Shown: positions 18,543 through 26,337 of the stretch, piece after piece
Layout of the letters: the number at the start of each line of letters is the position of its first letter
How positions within the stretch are numbered: the stretch's first letter is position 1
Source of the DNA: Bradyrhizobium daqingense
Lineage (GTDB): Bacteria > Pseudomonadota > Alphaproteobacteria > Rhizobiales > Xanthobacteraceae
Reading direction: 5' to 3'
DNA: 64,000 nucleotides
Assembly: GCF_021044685.1 (NCBI RefSeq)
Contig: NZ_CP088014.1
Location: 2,156,001 to 2,220,000 of the forward strand
The notes under the pieces: generated by a model
What the model saw: the letters and a program-made list of their open reading frames with translations, nothing else
Told to the model about the DNA's origin: nothing
Database searches by the model: none
Position numbers and translations under genes: made by a program

Positions 18543-19388
18543 TCACACGAGCGTGACGCCACTGTCTGCCAACAGACGTGGGAAGGCATCGCCGGCGAGA
18601 TAGGCGTGCTCGCGTTCGCGAACCTCCGTCATCGGGTCGAGGCCGACGAGGACATCGTCGACGAAGCCGGGGTGGCACATCACGAGACCGCCGTCCGGCA
18701 GGTCTTCGAGGAATTGCCGCATCGACGTGCCGAAGTCGGTCGTCCGCGTGAAGTCGTAAGCGCCGGCGAAGGCCGGATTGAAGCTGAGGCCGGCAGCGCC
18801 GGCGCGGCGGCGGAACGGCGCGCTGAGGATGTCGAGCAACAGCGCCTTTGGTGAGGCCAGCCTCTGTGTGAGTGGCAGATTGCGCCCGCCCTGGCGCACC
18901 CAGGCCCGTGGCGCGCCGTCGCTGACGGCATCGACGAAGCCGTCGCGCACTTGCGGAAAGAGCTGCACATGCTGGTGTCCGTCGACGAAGTCGGGCGCGC
19001 GTCCGAATGCTTCCATGAAGGCGGTCAGCTGCGCCTTCACCTCGTTGCGGATGAATTCGCGGTCGAGCCGCCGCGTCAAGCCGGCGCGCAGCAGTTTTGG
19101 AAACGGCATGAACATGTCGCCGTCCAGAGGACGGAAGTGCATGGTCAGCGGCCGAAACGGCGCCGACAGCGTCACGTGCAATCCTATCGCGCAGCGCGGG
19201 CTCGACTTGGCTGCCGCGTCCAGCGCCTCGATCTCGCCGCGCCCGATCGCAGGTCCCACCATCATCACCGAGGTCGCGTTGAGGCGGCCGCGTTCGATCA
19301 GGTCGCGGATGGCGCGGTTGACGCCCGGGCTCATGCCGTAATCGTCGGCGCAGAGCCAGATTCGCCGCAGGCCTGCGGCCGCATTCAT
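18543..19388 (-). CDS. ChbG/HpnK/NaxD-family carbohydrate deacetylase
   Basis: A 281-residue YdjC/ChbG-fold amidohydrolase. Metal-binding motifs seen are CADDYGMSPGVN near residue 13 (tandem Asp) and FVDGHQHVQLFP near 135 (HxxxH type), and the C-terminal GGLVMCHPG. Family members include ChbG (chitobiose deacetylase), HpnK (hopanoid cluster) and NaxD, which deacetylates a lipid-linked amino sugar before transfer to lipid A. Its start overlaps the end of the upstream polyprenyl-phosphate glycosyltransferase gene by four bases, which favours a lipid-linked sugar as substrate. The product identity is inference. Confidence 0.85.
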   Translation of the reverse strand: MNAAAGLRRIWLCADDYGMSPGVNRAIRDLIERGRLNATSVMMVGPAIGRGEIEALDAAAKSSPRCAIGLHVTLSAPFRPLTMHFRPLDGDMFMPFPKLLRAGLTRRLDREFIRNEVKAQLTAFMEAFGRAPDFVDGHQHVQLFPQVRDGFVDAVSDGAPRAWVRQGGRNLPLTQRLASPKALLLDILSAPFRRRAGAAGLSFNPAFAGAYDFTRTTDFGTSMRQFLEDLPDGGLVMCHPGFVDDVLVGLDPMTEVREREHAYLAGDAFPRLLADSGVTLV

Positions 19389-20431
19389 TCGGCCGCCGTC
19401 CTCTTCGAGGCGTCCTCCGCGTTGTCGGTCTCGAAGTGCTTTTCGCTGTGCTCGGCTACGAAGTAGATCGGGCGCGCCTTCAGCTCGGACAGGATCTTGC
19501 CGATATATTCGCCGACGATGCCGATCATGATGAGCTGCACGCCGCCGATCGTCATCAGGCCGATCACGAGCGAGGGATAGCCGGGCACCTGCTTGCCGGT
19601 GGTGAACACCTCCCACAGGATCGAAAGGCCGAACAGGAAGGCGCCTCCGGCGAGAATGACGCCGAGCAGGCTGGCGAAGCGCAGCGGTGCCACCGAGAAC
19701 GAGGTCAGGCCCTCGATCGACAGGCCGAGCAGGCTGGCAGCGTTGAAAGTGGTGACGCCATGGGCGCGCGCTGCCGGTTCGTAGTCGACGCGGATCTGGC
19801 GGAAGCCGATCCAACTTGCCAGTCCCTTGAAGAAGCGGTTGCGCTCCGGCAATTGCCGCAGGGCGGCGACCGCGCGCGGCGAGAGCAGGCGGAAGTCGCC
19901 GGCGTCCTCCGGAATCTTCTGCCGCGCGCCCCAATTGATCAGCGCGTAGAAGCCGTGCACGGCGACGCGGCGCAGGAAGGGCTCGTTGTCGCGATGCGCC
20001 TTGGCGGTGTAGACGACGTCGTAGCCATCATCGATCCAGTGCCGCACCAGCTGCTCGACCAGAGCCGGCGGATGCTGGCCGTCACCGTCCATGAACATGA
20101 CGGCGCCGAGCCGGGCATGGTCGAGGCCGGCCATCAGCGCCGCCTCCTTGCCGAAATTGCGCGAGAGCGAGACCACCTGGACGCCGAGCGCGTCGGCCGG
20201 AAGGCTGCGGGCGATCGACAGCGTCGCATCCTTGCTGCCGTCATCGACATAGACGACCTCGCAAGCCAGCCGATAGCGCTGGCGCAATGTTTTCGCGAGC
20301 TCACAGATCCGTTGGTGCAGAGCGGCAAGGCCCGCCGCCTCGTTGTAGATGGGGACGACAATCGACAACCCCTTCGCGGCGGCGCCGGCCGCTGTGGTCG
20401 TCATGCCGGATACGTCAGAGCCCAGCGTCAT
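19385..20431 (-). CDS. Family-2 glycosyltransferase, polyprenyl-phosphate type (ArnC/DPM1-like)
   Basis: A 348-residue membrane-anchored GT2 enzyme. The N-terminal GT-A domain has LSIVVPIYNEAAGLAAL, YVDDGSKDAT and the metal-binding MFMDGDGQHPP, followed by two C-terminal transmembrane helices (near residues 240-265 and 285-310) and a short cytoplasmic tail, as in ArnC, GtrB and dolichyl-phosphate-mannose synthases. It should transfer a sugar from a nucleotide donor to undecaprenyl phosphate. It is coupled (four-base overlap) to the deacetylase gene downstream. The start could also be the ATG at 20404; neither has a strong ribosome site. Confidence 0.88.
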   Translation of the reverse strand: MTLGSDVSGMTTTAAGAAAKGLSIVVPIYNEAAGLAALHQRICELAKTLRQRYRLACEVVYVDDGSKDATLSIARSLPADALGVQVVSLSRNFGKEAALMAGLDHARLGAVMFMDGDGQHPPALVEQLVRHWIDDGYDVVYTAKAHRDNEPFLRRVAVHGFYALINWGARQKIPEDAGDFRLLSPRAVAALRQLPERNRFFKGLASWIGFRQIRVDYEPAARAHGVTTFNAASLLGLSIEGLTSFSVAPLRFASLLGVILAGGAFLFGLSILWEVFTTGKQVPGYPSLVIGLMTIGGVQLIMIGIVGEYIGKILSELKARPIYFVAEHSEKHFETDNAEDASKRTAAE

Positions 20432-20529
20432 CGATCAAGGTTCCAGATGCCTTCAGGTCTTCTCGACAGCATATGGTAGCTGCCGTTTGCTGTCGCTACG
20501 CTGAACGAAACTGCTCAACAACTCCGGGC

Positions 20530-21507
20530 TCACCGCCGCAGGAACGCCTCGAGCTTGGCGAACAGCGGATTCTCCCGGTCGAACACGTAGTCGAGCGACA
20601 CCACCGAAACGGTCTCGGCGCCATGCTCGCGCAGGAAGCTCGCCAGCGCGTAGAGCTGCCCCGGCGGGCAGTGCAGCGTCAACATGCCTGACGAGGTCGG
20701 TCCGCCGAACGGGGCCTCGACGCCGAACCGGCTATGGGCTTCGCCGAGCAGGGCGGCGTCGCACTGCCGGAAACGGGTGCGGACCTCGCGATATTTGTTG
20801 GCTCGCGCCCGCGCGGCGATGTGATCGAGGATGATGCGCGCGGTCTCCCGCGCCTGCGGCGACCAGTCGGCGTCTTTCGAGGCGACCAGATTGGCCTGGC
20901 TGCGCAGGATCACGCCGTCGTCGAGCACCCGCAAGCCATTGGCGGCGAGCGTGGCGCCGGTCGTGGTGATGTCGACGATCAGCTCGGCGCTACCGGCCGC
21001 AGGCGCCCCTTCGGTCGCGCCAGCACTTTCGACGATGCGGTAATCGGTGATGCCGTGGCTCTGGAAGAAGGCGCGGGTGAGGTTGATGAACTTGGTCGCG
21101 ACCCGCATCCGCATGTGATGCTGCTCGCGGAAGCCGGTGGTGACGTCGTCGAGGTCGGCCATGGTGCGGACGTCGATCCACGCCTGCGGCACCGCGACGA
21201 CGACGTCGGCATAGCCGAAGCCGAGCCCTTCGATCAGGGATACCCGTTTGTCGGCATCGGCGATGGTTTCGCGCACCAGGTCTTCGCCGGTGACGCCGAG
21301 ATGCGCAAAGCCGCGCGACAATTGCGAGGCGATCTCGCTCGCGGAGAGATAGGCGATCTCGACATTGTCGAGGCCGGCGATCGTGCCGCGATAGTCGCGG
21401 GCTCCGCCGGCCTTGGACAGCTTGAGCCCGGCGCGGGCGAAGAACGCTTCGGTATTTTCCTGAAGGCGGCCCTTGGAGGGAACGGCCAGAACGAATGGCG
21501 CGCTCAT
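20530..21507 (-). CDS. hisG: ATP phosphoribosyltransferase catalytic subunit HisG
   Basis: A 325-residue first enzyme of histidine synthesis, joining ATP and PRPP. Recognisable parts are the start [18 protein letters not shown], the Asp/Glu region [13 protein letters not shown], and the PRPP-loop region [18 protein letters not shown] near residue 175. It is longer than classic short HisG (about 210-230) and carries an extra C-terminal part with [14 protein letters not shown]. It starts three bases after the hisZ stop. The presence of both HisZ and an extended HisG is noted among the findings. Confidence 0.95.
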   Translation of the reverse strand: MSAPFVLAVPSKGRLQENTEAFFARAGLKLSKAGGARDYRGTIAGLDNVEIAYLSASEIASQLSRGFAHLGVTGEDLVRETIADADKRVSLIEGLGFGYADVVVAVPQAWIDVRTMADLDDVTTGFREQHHMRMRVATKFINLTRAFFQSHGITDYRIVESAGATEGAPAAGSAELIVDITTTGATLAANGLRVLDDGVILRSQANLVASKDADWSPQARETARIILDHIAARARANKYREVRTRFRQCDAALLGEAHSRFGVEAPFGGPTSSGMLTLHCPPGQLYALASFLREHGAETVSVVSLDYVFDRENPLFAKLEAFLRR

Positions 21508-21510
21508 GGC

Positions 21511-22662
21511 TTAAGCTCCCACCTTGCGGCCGATCCTGGTCAGCGCGTCCACCCAGACCGAGAAGCCGACCGCGGGGATCGGCTCGACTGATCCGAGCTG
21601 GGTCATCAGTCCGTCATAGCGGCCCCCGGCGACCAGCGGCTCTGCACCATTGCCCGTGTGGTGCAGCTCGAATTCGAAGCCGGTGTAATAGTCGAGCCCA
21701 CGTCCGAACGCGGTAGAAAAGCGCGCCAGCTTCACGTCGATGCCGCGTGCCGCCAAGAAGCCGACCCGGCTCTCGAACTGGTCGATCGCGGCGGTGAGAT
21801 CGAGCTTGGCGTCAGCGGTGAGTGCGCGCAGCTCCGCGACGGCGTCGTCGGGATTGCCCGATATCGACAGGAAGCGCTTGAGCACGGTGATCGCCTCGCG
21901 CGGCAGCGCGCCGCCCTTGAGGGTCGATTGCTCGAGGAAGCGGTCGGCGATCTCGGCCGTGGTGCGGCCGCCGACATTGGTGGTGCCGGCGATCGACATC
22001 AGATCGGTGACGAAGGCCAGCGCCGCCTTGCGATCGGAGCCGGCGAGCGCGGCGAGCACGCCCTCATATTCGCTGCGGGTTGCGGTGGTCGCGGCCGCCA
22101 GGCGCTCCAGATCCTGCTCCAGGCTGATCTTGCGGTTGAAATCCTTGATCAGGCGGCGGCGCCAGACTGGATAGAGATCGAGCGCGTCGAGCAGGGCATT
22201 GAACAGCGCGACATCGCCGGTGCGGATCTCGACGTCGTTGACGCCGAAGGCGGCAGTCGCTTCGAGCGCCAGCGCCAGCATCTCGGCGTCCGCCGCGGCG
22301 CGGTCCTGGCGGCCGAAGGATTCGATGCCGGCCTGGAGGAATTCGCTGGCTTGGCCGCTACGGTAACGAAACACCGGACCGAGATAGCTGAACCCGGCCG
22401 GCTGGCCGGCGCGGGTTGAGGCGAGGTAATCGCGCGCCACGGGAATGGTCAGGTCCGGACGCAGGCAGAGTTCCTCGCCGGAGAGGTCCGTGGTCAGGTA
22501 GAGGCTCTTGCGGATATCTTCGCCGGAGAGGTCGAGGAACGGCTCGGCCGGCTGCAGGATCGCAGGCTCCGCCCTGACATACCCCGCCTGCGCGAACGAC
22601 AAGAGCAGCGTATCCGCCCAGGCGGCGGAGCCGGCAGCATTTGAGGTGGCAGTCGTGGTCAT
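21511..22662 (-). CDS. hisZ: ATP phosphoribosyltransferase regulatory subunit HisZ
   Basis: A 383-residue histidyl-tRNA-synthetase-like protein lacking the anticodon domain, which is the regulatory partner of HisG. Class-II synthetase-like motifs are seen in LCLRPDLTIPVARDYL, FRYRSGQASEFLQAGIESFG and, near the C-terminus, GRGLDYYTGFEFE with VAGGRYDGL. The start MTTTATSNAAGSAAW at 22662 is chosen by family habit; an ATG at 22674 is also possible and neither ribosome site is strong. It is directly followed by hisG. Confidence 0.95.
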   Translation of the reverse strand: MTTTATSNAAGSAAWADTLLLSFAQAGYVRAEPAILQPAEPFLDLSGEDIRKSLYLTTDLSGEELCLRPDLTIPVARDYLASTRAGQPAGFSYLGPVFRYRSGQASEFLQAGIESFGRQDRAAADAEMLALALEATAAFGVNDVEIRTGDVALFNALLDALDLYPVWRRRLIKDFNRKISLEQDLERLAAATTATRSEYEGVLAALAGSDRKAALAFVTDLMSIAGTTNVGGRTTAEIADRFLEQSTLKGGALPREAITVLKRFLSISGNPDDAVAELRALTADAKLDLTAAIDQFESRVGFLAARGIDVKLARFSTAFGRGLDYYTGFEFELHHTGNGAEPLVAGGRYDGLMTQLGSVEPIPAVGFSVWVDALTRIGRKVGA

Positions 22663-22787
22663 AACGGGGTCCATCGTCCCGGTGGAACCGGGCAGGGAGG
22701 GAAGTTGCGCAGCCCTTAGCATGGCCGCTAGGCGGTTTCGACCTCCAAAGGATCAATCGCTTAACAGGGGGCAATTCACCGTTTCAC

Positions 22788-22873
22788 CGTCATGGCCGGG
22801 CTTGTGCCGGCCATCCACGCCTTGCTGCCGGCACATAGAACGTGGATGCCCGGGACAAGCCCGGGCATGACGA
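22788..22873. repeat. Palindromic repeat (GTCATGSCCGGGCTTG family)
   Basis: An 86-base element with dyad ends: CGTCATGGCCGGGCTTGTGC at the left and GACAAGCCCGGGCATGACG at the right, around ACGCCTTGCTGCCGGCACATAGAACGT-type sequence. A second copy in the opposite orientation lies at 63480-63562. It sits between the divergently read hisZ upstream region and rsmE. Confidence 0.75.
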
Positions 22874-22899
22874 CCTCCCCGTTGGATTGCGGACCGAAG

Positions 22900-23655
22900 C
22901 TAACCCATTCTGCCGCCCCAATCGCCGAGGACTGCCTGCACCAGCGTCAAGGCCGCCACGGCGGCGGTATCGGCCCGCATGATCCGGGGTCCCAGCGCCA
23001 GCCGCAGGATCTTCGGCTGCCGCAGCAGCAGCGCGCGCTCCTCCTCGGCGAAGCCGCCTTCGGGGCCGATCAGCACGTCAATACCCTGGTCGGCCGCGCG
23101 CGCACCTTGCAGGCTCTGGATGGGATCTTCGACCTCCGCCGCCTCGTCGCAGAAGATCAGCAGGCGGTCGCCCGGCCGCTGGCTGAGGAAGCGCTCCAGC
23201 GCCACCGGCTCGGCGACGGTGGCAAGGCTCAGAATGCCGCATTGCTCGGCCGCCTCGACGACATTGGCGCGCATCCGCTCGGTGTTGACCCGGGAAGCCT
23301 GGGTGAACCGGGTCAGGACCGGCTGAAGCCTTGCCGCGCCCATCTCGATGGCCTTCTGCACCGTGTAGTCGAGCCGGGCATGCTTGAGCGGGGCGAAGAC
23401 GTAGGCGAGGTCGGCAAGCCGGTCCTGGGCCCGGGTCTGCTGGAGGATGACGAGGCCATCCGGGCGCTTGCGGCCCTCAATGGCCGCCTGCCACTCGCCG
23501 TCGCGGCCGTTGAAGGCCAGGACCTCGGCCCCGGCGGCCAGCCGCAGCACATTACCGAGATAATTGCTCTGGTCGCGGTCAAGCGGGACCCGGGCGTCCT
23601 GGGCGAGGGGGGCGTCGACGAACAGGCGGGGGGCGCGGAAATCGTGGGCAGGCAT
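22900..23655 (-). CDS. rsmE: 16S rRNA (uracil1498-N3)-methyltransferase RsmE
   Basis: A 251-residue SPOUT-class methyltransferase acting on U1498 of 16S rRNA. N-terminal PUA-like part (RLFVDAPLAQ, HVLRLA-like NYLGNVLRLAAGAEV) and C-terminal knotted SAM-binding domain with IGPEGGFAEEE near residue 195 and LALGPRIMRADTAAVAAL near 222, both diagnostic of RsmE. The ATG at 23655 (MPAHDFRAPRLFV) is preferred over a TTG two codons upstream. It stands alone between a repeat and an upstream region shared with the divergent exported-protein gene. Confidence 0.95.
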   Translation of the reverse strand: MPAHDFRAPRLFVDAPLAQDARVPLDRDQSNYLGNVLRLAAGAEVLAFNGRDGEWQAAIEGRKRPDGLVILQQTRAQDRLADLAYVFAPLKHARLDYTVQKAIEMGAARLQPVLTRFTQASRVNTERMRANVVEAAEQCGILSLATVAEPVALERFLSQRPGDRLLIFCDEAAEVEDPIQSLQGARAADQGIDVLIGPEGGFAEEERALLLRQPKILRLALGPRIMRADTAAVAALTLVQAVLGDWGGRMG

Positions 23656-23864
23656 CGTCAAAGGTCCGATTTGCCGCCGTTCTTAACCGAAAGCCGTAGT
23701 TTTGGGGGTAAATATTGCCAGAATGGTGCGTCCCAGCGCCGCGCTCTTGCCCAATTCCACGGGTTGTTAAGCGTCGGCGGGAATCGTAAAAACGCGAACA
23801 CGTTGGTTGCGCTTCAATTGGGAAGGCGCCGAACCCGTAAGATCCTGCCGGAGAGACTATCTTG

Positions 23865-24527
23865 ATGATCCGTCATTTGATGGTTCCGATCACTGCCGCC
23901 ATAGTCACCATGGGCGTTGCGGGTGCTGACGCGCAAAGCGCGTTCCCGGCGCCGCTGCCCAATCAGGCTGCAAGCAGTTCGCCGTTTCCGCCCGTGAACG
24001 GCTCGGCGCCTAGCGCGTCGGTCGGCACCGCGCCGCAGTCCTCCTTTCCCGTGAACGGCGCTGCCCCGCTCGGCGGTGCCGGCGCTTTCAGCGCGGCTCC
24101 GCCGACGCAAGCCGGTCCCGGCGAGGACTGCATGAAGGCCTTCATCCCGCTGCGCGAGGAGGCCGAGAAGCGCGGCAAGCTGATCAAGGCGGCGAGCGAC
24201 CGTCATGCGCCGCCGGACGAGGCCTGCAAGTTGATCCGTAATTTCAGCCAGGCTGAAACGAAGATGATCAAGTACATCGAGACCAACGCCGCCAAATGCG
24301 GAATCCCGGCGCAGGTCGGCGATCAGATGAAGGCCGGCCACAAGAACACCGAGGCCATGGCGACCAAGGTCTGCAACGTCGCGCAGCAGATGCAGAACCA
24401 GCCGCGCGGTCCGGCAGGCCCCTCACTGAGCGAGGTGCTGGGTTCGGGCTCGGCGCCTGAGGCCAATGCCGGCAAGAAGGGCGGCAGCACCTTCGATACG
24501 CTCAACGGCAACGTCCTGACCCGATGA
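23865..24527 (+). CDS. Exported protein of unknown function, coupled to ubiA
   Basis: A 220-residue secreted protein with signal peptide (MIRHLMVPITAAIVTMGVAG, cleavage near ADA). A disordered Pro/Ser/Ala/Gly linker (residues 25-85, with repeated SSPFPPVNGSAP-type units) precedes a helical domain having four cysteines (EDCMKAF, DEACKLI, AAKCGIP, TKVCNV), probably two disulfides. The start ATG at 23865 has GGAGAG nine bases upstream; a TTG directly before it is possible. Its stop overlaps the ubiA start by four bases, so the genes are translationally coupled; no functional link is known to me. Confidence 0.75.
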   Translation: MIRHLMVPITAAIVTMGVAGADAQSAFPAPLPNQAASSSPFPPVNGSAPSASVGTAPQSSFPVNGAAPLGGAGAFSAAPPTQAGPGEDCMKAFIPLREEAEKRGKLIKAASDRHAPPDEACKLIRNFSQAETKMIKYIETNAAKCGIPAQVGDQMKAGHKNTEAMATKVCNVAQQMQNQPRGPAGPSLSEVLGSGSAPEANAGKKGGSTFDTLNGNVLTR

Positions 24528-25465
24528 GCGATGCATCCGCCCGCGTTGCCGATTCCGCCGGCAACTGGGTCGATACGCTCGCGCCGCCATGGGCGCGGCC
24601 TTATTTGCGTCTGTCCCGCTTCGACCGTCCGATCGGCTCCTGGCTGTTGCTCATGCCGTGCTGGTGGTCGGCGGCGCTGGCGGCCGGCATCGCGCATGAC
24701 GTCCGCGGCCTGCCGCTCACCATCGTGCTGTTCTTCATCGGCGCCTTCGTGATGCGCGGGGCCGGCTGCACCTGGAACGACATCACCGACCGCGACCTCG
24801 ACGACAAGGTCGAGCGCACCCGATCGCGGCCGCTGCCGTCAGGGCAGGTGACCACGAAGCAGGCGCTGGTCTTCATGATTGCGCAGGCGCTGATCGGCCT
24901 CGTGGTGCTGTTGCAGTTCAACCGCTTCGCGGTCCTGACCGGCATCGCCTCGCTTCTGATCGTCGCGATCTACCCCTTCATGAAGCGCATCACCTGGTGG
25001 CCGCAGATCGTGCTTGGCCTTGCCTTCTCCTGGGGCGCCTTGATGGGATTTGCCGTCACCTTCGGGCGCATCGACGTCACCGCGCTCGTGCTCTATGCCG
25101 GTGCGATCTCCTGGGTGATCGGCTATGATACGATCTACGCGCATCAGGATACCGAGGACGACGCGCTGATCGGCATCAAATCCACCGCACGCCTGTTCGG
25201 CGCGCACACGCACCAGGCGCTGATCCTGTTCTATGGCCTGTCGGTGATGCTGATCGGCGTCGCGCTGGCCTCCGGCGATGCGCGCTGGCCCGCCTGGCTC
25301 GGGCTGATCGCCTTCGCCGTGCATCTGGCATCGCAGATCGTGCGGCTCCGGATCGACGATCCCGAGCTGTGTCTGCGCCTGTTCAAGTCGAATAGGGATG
25401 CGGGCCTATTGTTGTTTGCGGGATTGCTGGCGGACGCGGTGATGCGAGCCGCGTTGCTCTCGTAG
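24524..25465 (+). CDS. ubiA: 4-hydroxybenzoate polyprenyltransferase UbiA
   Basis: A 313-residue integral membrane enzyme that prenylates 4-hydroxybenzoate in ubiquinone synthesis. The two aspartate-rich motifs are seen: NDITDRDLDDKVERTRSRPL near residue 85 and GYDTIYAHQDTEDD near 205. About eight or nine hydrophobic segments are present. The start overlaps the upstream gene (ATGA). Unusually, the stop codon TAG (25463-25465) lies within the first bases of a REPIN-like repeat that begins at 25461, so the element's insertion defines the C-terminus. Confidence 0.95.
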   Translation: MSDASARVADSAGNWVDTLAPPWARPYLRLSRFDRPIGSWLLLMPCWWSAALAAGIAHDVRGLPLTIVLFFIGAFVMRGAGCTWNDITDRDLDDKVERTRSRPLPSGQVTTKQALVFMIAQALIGLVVLLQFNRFAVLTGIASLLIVAIYPFMKRITWWPQIVLGLAFSWGALMGFAVTFGRIDVTALVLYAGAISWVIGYDTIYAHQDTEDDALIGIKSTARLFGAHTHQALILFYGLSVMLIGVALASGDARWPAWLGLIAFAVHLASQIVRLRIDDPELCLRLFKSNRDAGLLLFAGLLADAVMRAALLS

Positions 25466-25551
25466 GGTGGGTTAGCGAAGCGTAACCCACCACTGTCTCT
25501 ATCCACGGAAACAGAAGAGGTGGGTTACGCCTACGGCTAACCCACCCTACG
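25461..25551. repeat. REPIN-like palindromic element at the 3' end of ubiA
   Basis: A 91-base element with inverted ends: CGTAGGGTGGGTTAGCGAAG at the left and GGCTAACCCACCCTACG at the right; each end is itself a short palindrome (GGGTTA...TAACCC). The same CGTAGGRTGGG ends occur at 33592, 43471/44106 and 51235. The first bases supply the ubiA stop codon. Confidence 0.85.
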
Positions 25552-25557
25552 GCACCT

Positions 25558-26073
25558 TCAATTCCGCGCGATGATCTCGCGCTCGCGATGCACTGTAAGC
25601 TCGCGCGCCATCGCGGTGCGCCGGCGCATCAGGAATTTCGGGCGGCGGGCGCGGATCGCGTTGGCACGGCGGCGGCGCGGTGCGGGCTTGCGTGCGCCTT
25701 CGTCGAGCTGCGGCAGCGCGAAGATCTCGCTCCAGATCGCCCAGGCTTCCGTGAGCTCGTTGCCATCGGCGCCGACCAGCAGCGGAACGGAGAGCGAGGG
25801 ATCGCGATGCACGAGCACGAGGGCTTGCCCCTCGTCATTGCCGCGCAGCGCGACGCCGGTGAAGTCGCTGACGCGCACGTTGATGGCCATCTGCATGCCG
25901 TGCACGGCACGGCGCAGCACGACACGCTCGCGATGAAGCTCGATTTGCCTGACATGTCCGTCGGCGCGCGGATCGTGCGCATCGAAGCGGACCGGAAGGG
26001 AAAGAGGGTCGAGCCGCAGGGAGCGGCTCGACCCGGCGGGAGCGACCCCGCATGTTGCTGTTTGACGCCTCAC
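25558..26073 (-). CDS. DUF6101 family protein
   Basis: A 171-residue protein resembling the DUF6101 family of Bradyrhizobium and relatives; function unknown. The N-terminal half (SLRLDPLSLPVRFDAHDPRA, RERVVLRRAVHGMQMAINVR) looks beta-rich, like a PilZ-type or ribosome-binding fold, and the C-terminus is very basic (RRRRANAIRARRPKFLMRRR), suggesting nucleic-acid or membrane contact. The start is a GTG with GGGGAG ten bases upstream. It is convergent with ubiA, and only six bases separate it from the REPIN element. Confidence 0.7.
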   Translation of the reverse strand: MRRQTATCGVAPAGSSRSLRLDPLSLPVRFDAHDPRADGHVRQIELHRERVVLRRAVHGMQMAINVRVSDFTGVALRGNDEGQALVLVHRDPSLSVPLLVGADGNELTEAWAIWSEIFALPQLDEGARKPAPRRRRANAIRARRPKFLMRRRTAMARELTVHREREIIARN

Positions 26074-26182
26074 GGCTTTAGTTCTCCCCGCCGGGATTAT
26101 GTTCCCGGTCGATGCGAGGACCTTAGCGCGCGGCTTTCCGAAACCGCTTAAAAAGGCTGGTTAACCCACCGTCACTGCGGCT

Positions 26183-26230
26183 CATGATTGACAAGACCTT
26201 GGCACGCATGATTGACGAGACGTTGCGCCG
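26183..26230. repeat. Tandem pair of 24-base direct repeats
   Basis: CATGATTGACAAGACCTTGG begins the first unit (26183) and CATGATTGACGAGACGTTGC the second (26207); 19 of 24 positions agree. The pair lies in the divergent region between the DUF6101 gene and pmbA, so it could be a regulatory site, but no known motif is matched. Confidence 0.5.
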
Positions 26231-26337
26231 AAGTCGCGAATCTGAGCTTTTGACGGGCTGAAAATGCTTGAAGTCCGCGCCATCAGGGCACATTTGTGGG
26301 TTCCGGTCCCGAACCCCGCCCCAACAGGATTTCGTTC

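Noticed and set aside
18543..19934. A 463-codon version of the deacetylase starting inside the glycosyltransferase gene
   Set aside because: The first 180 codons read the glycosyltransferase gene out of frame; the ATG at 19388 matches the family start.
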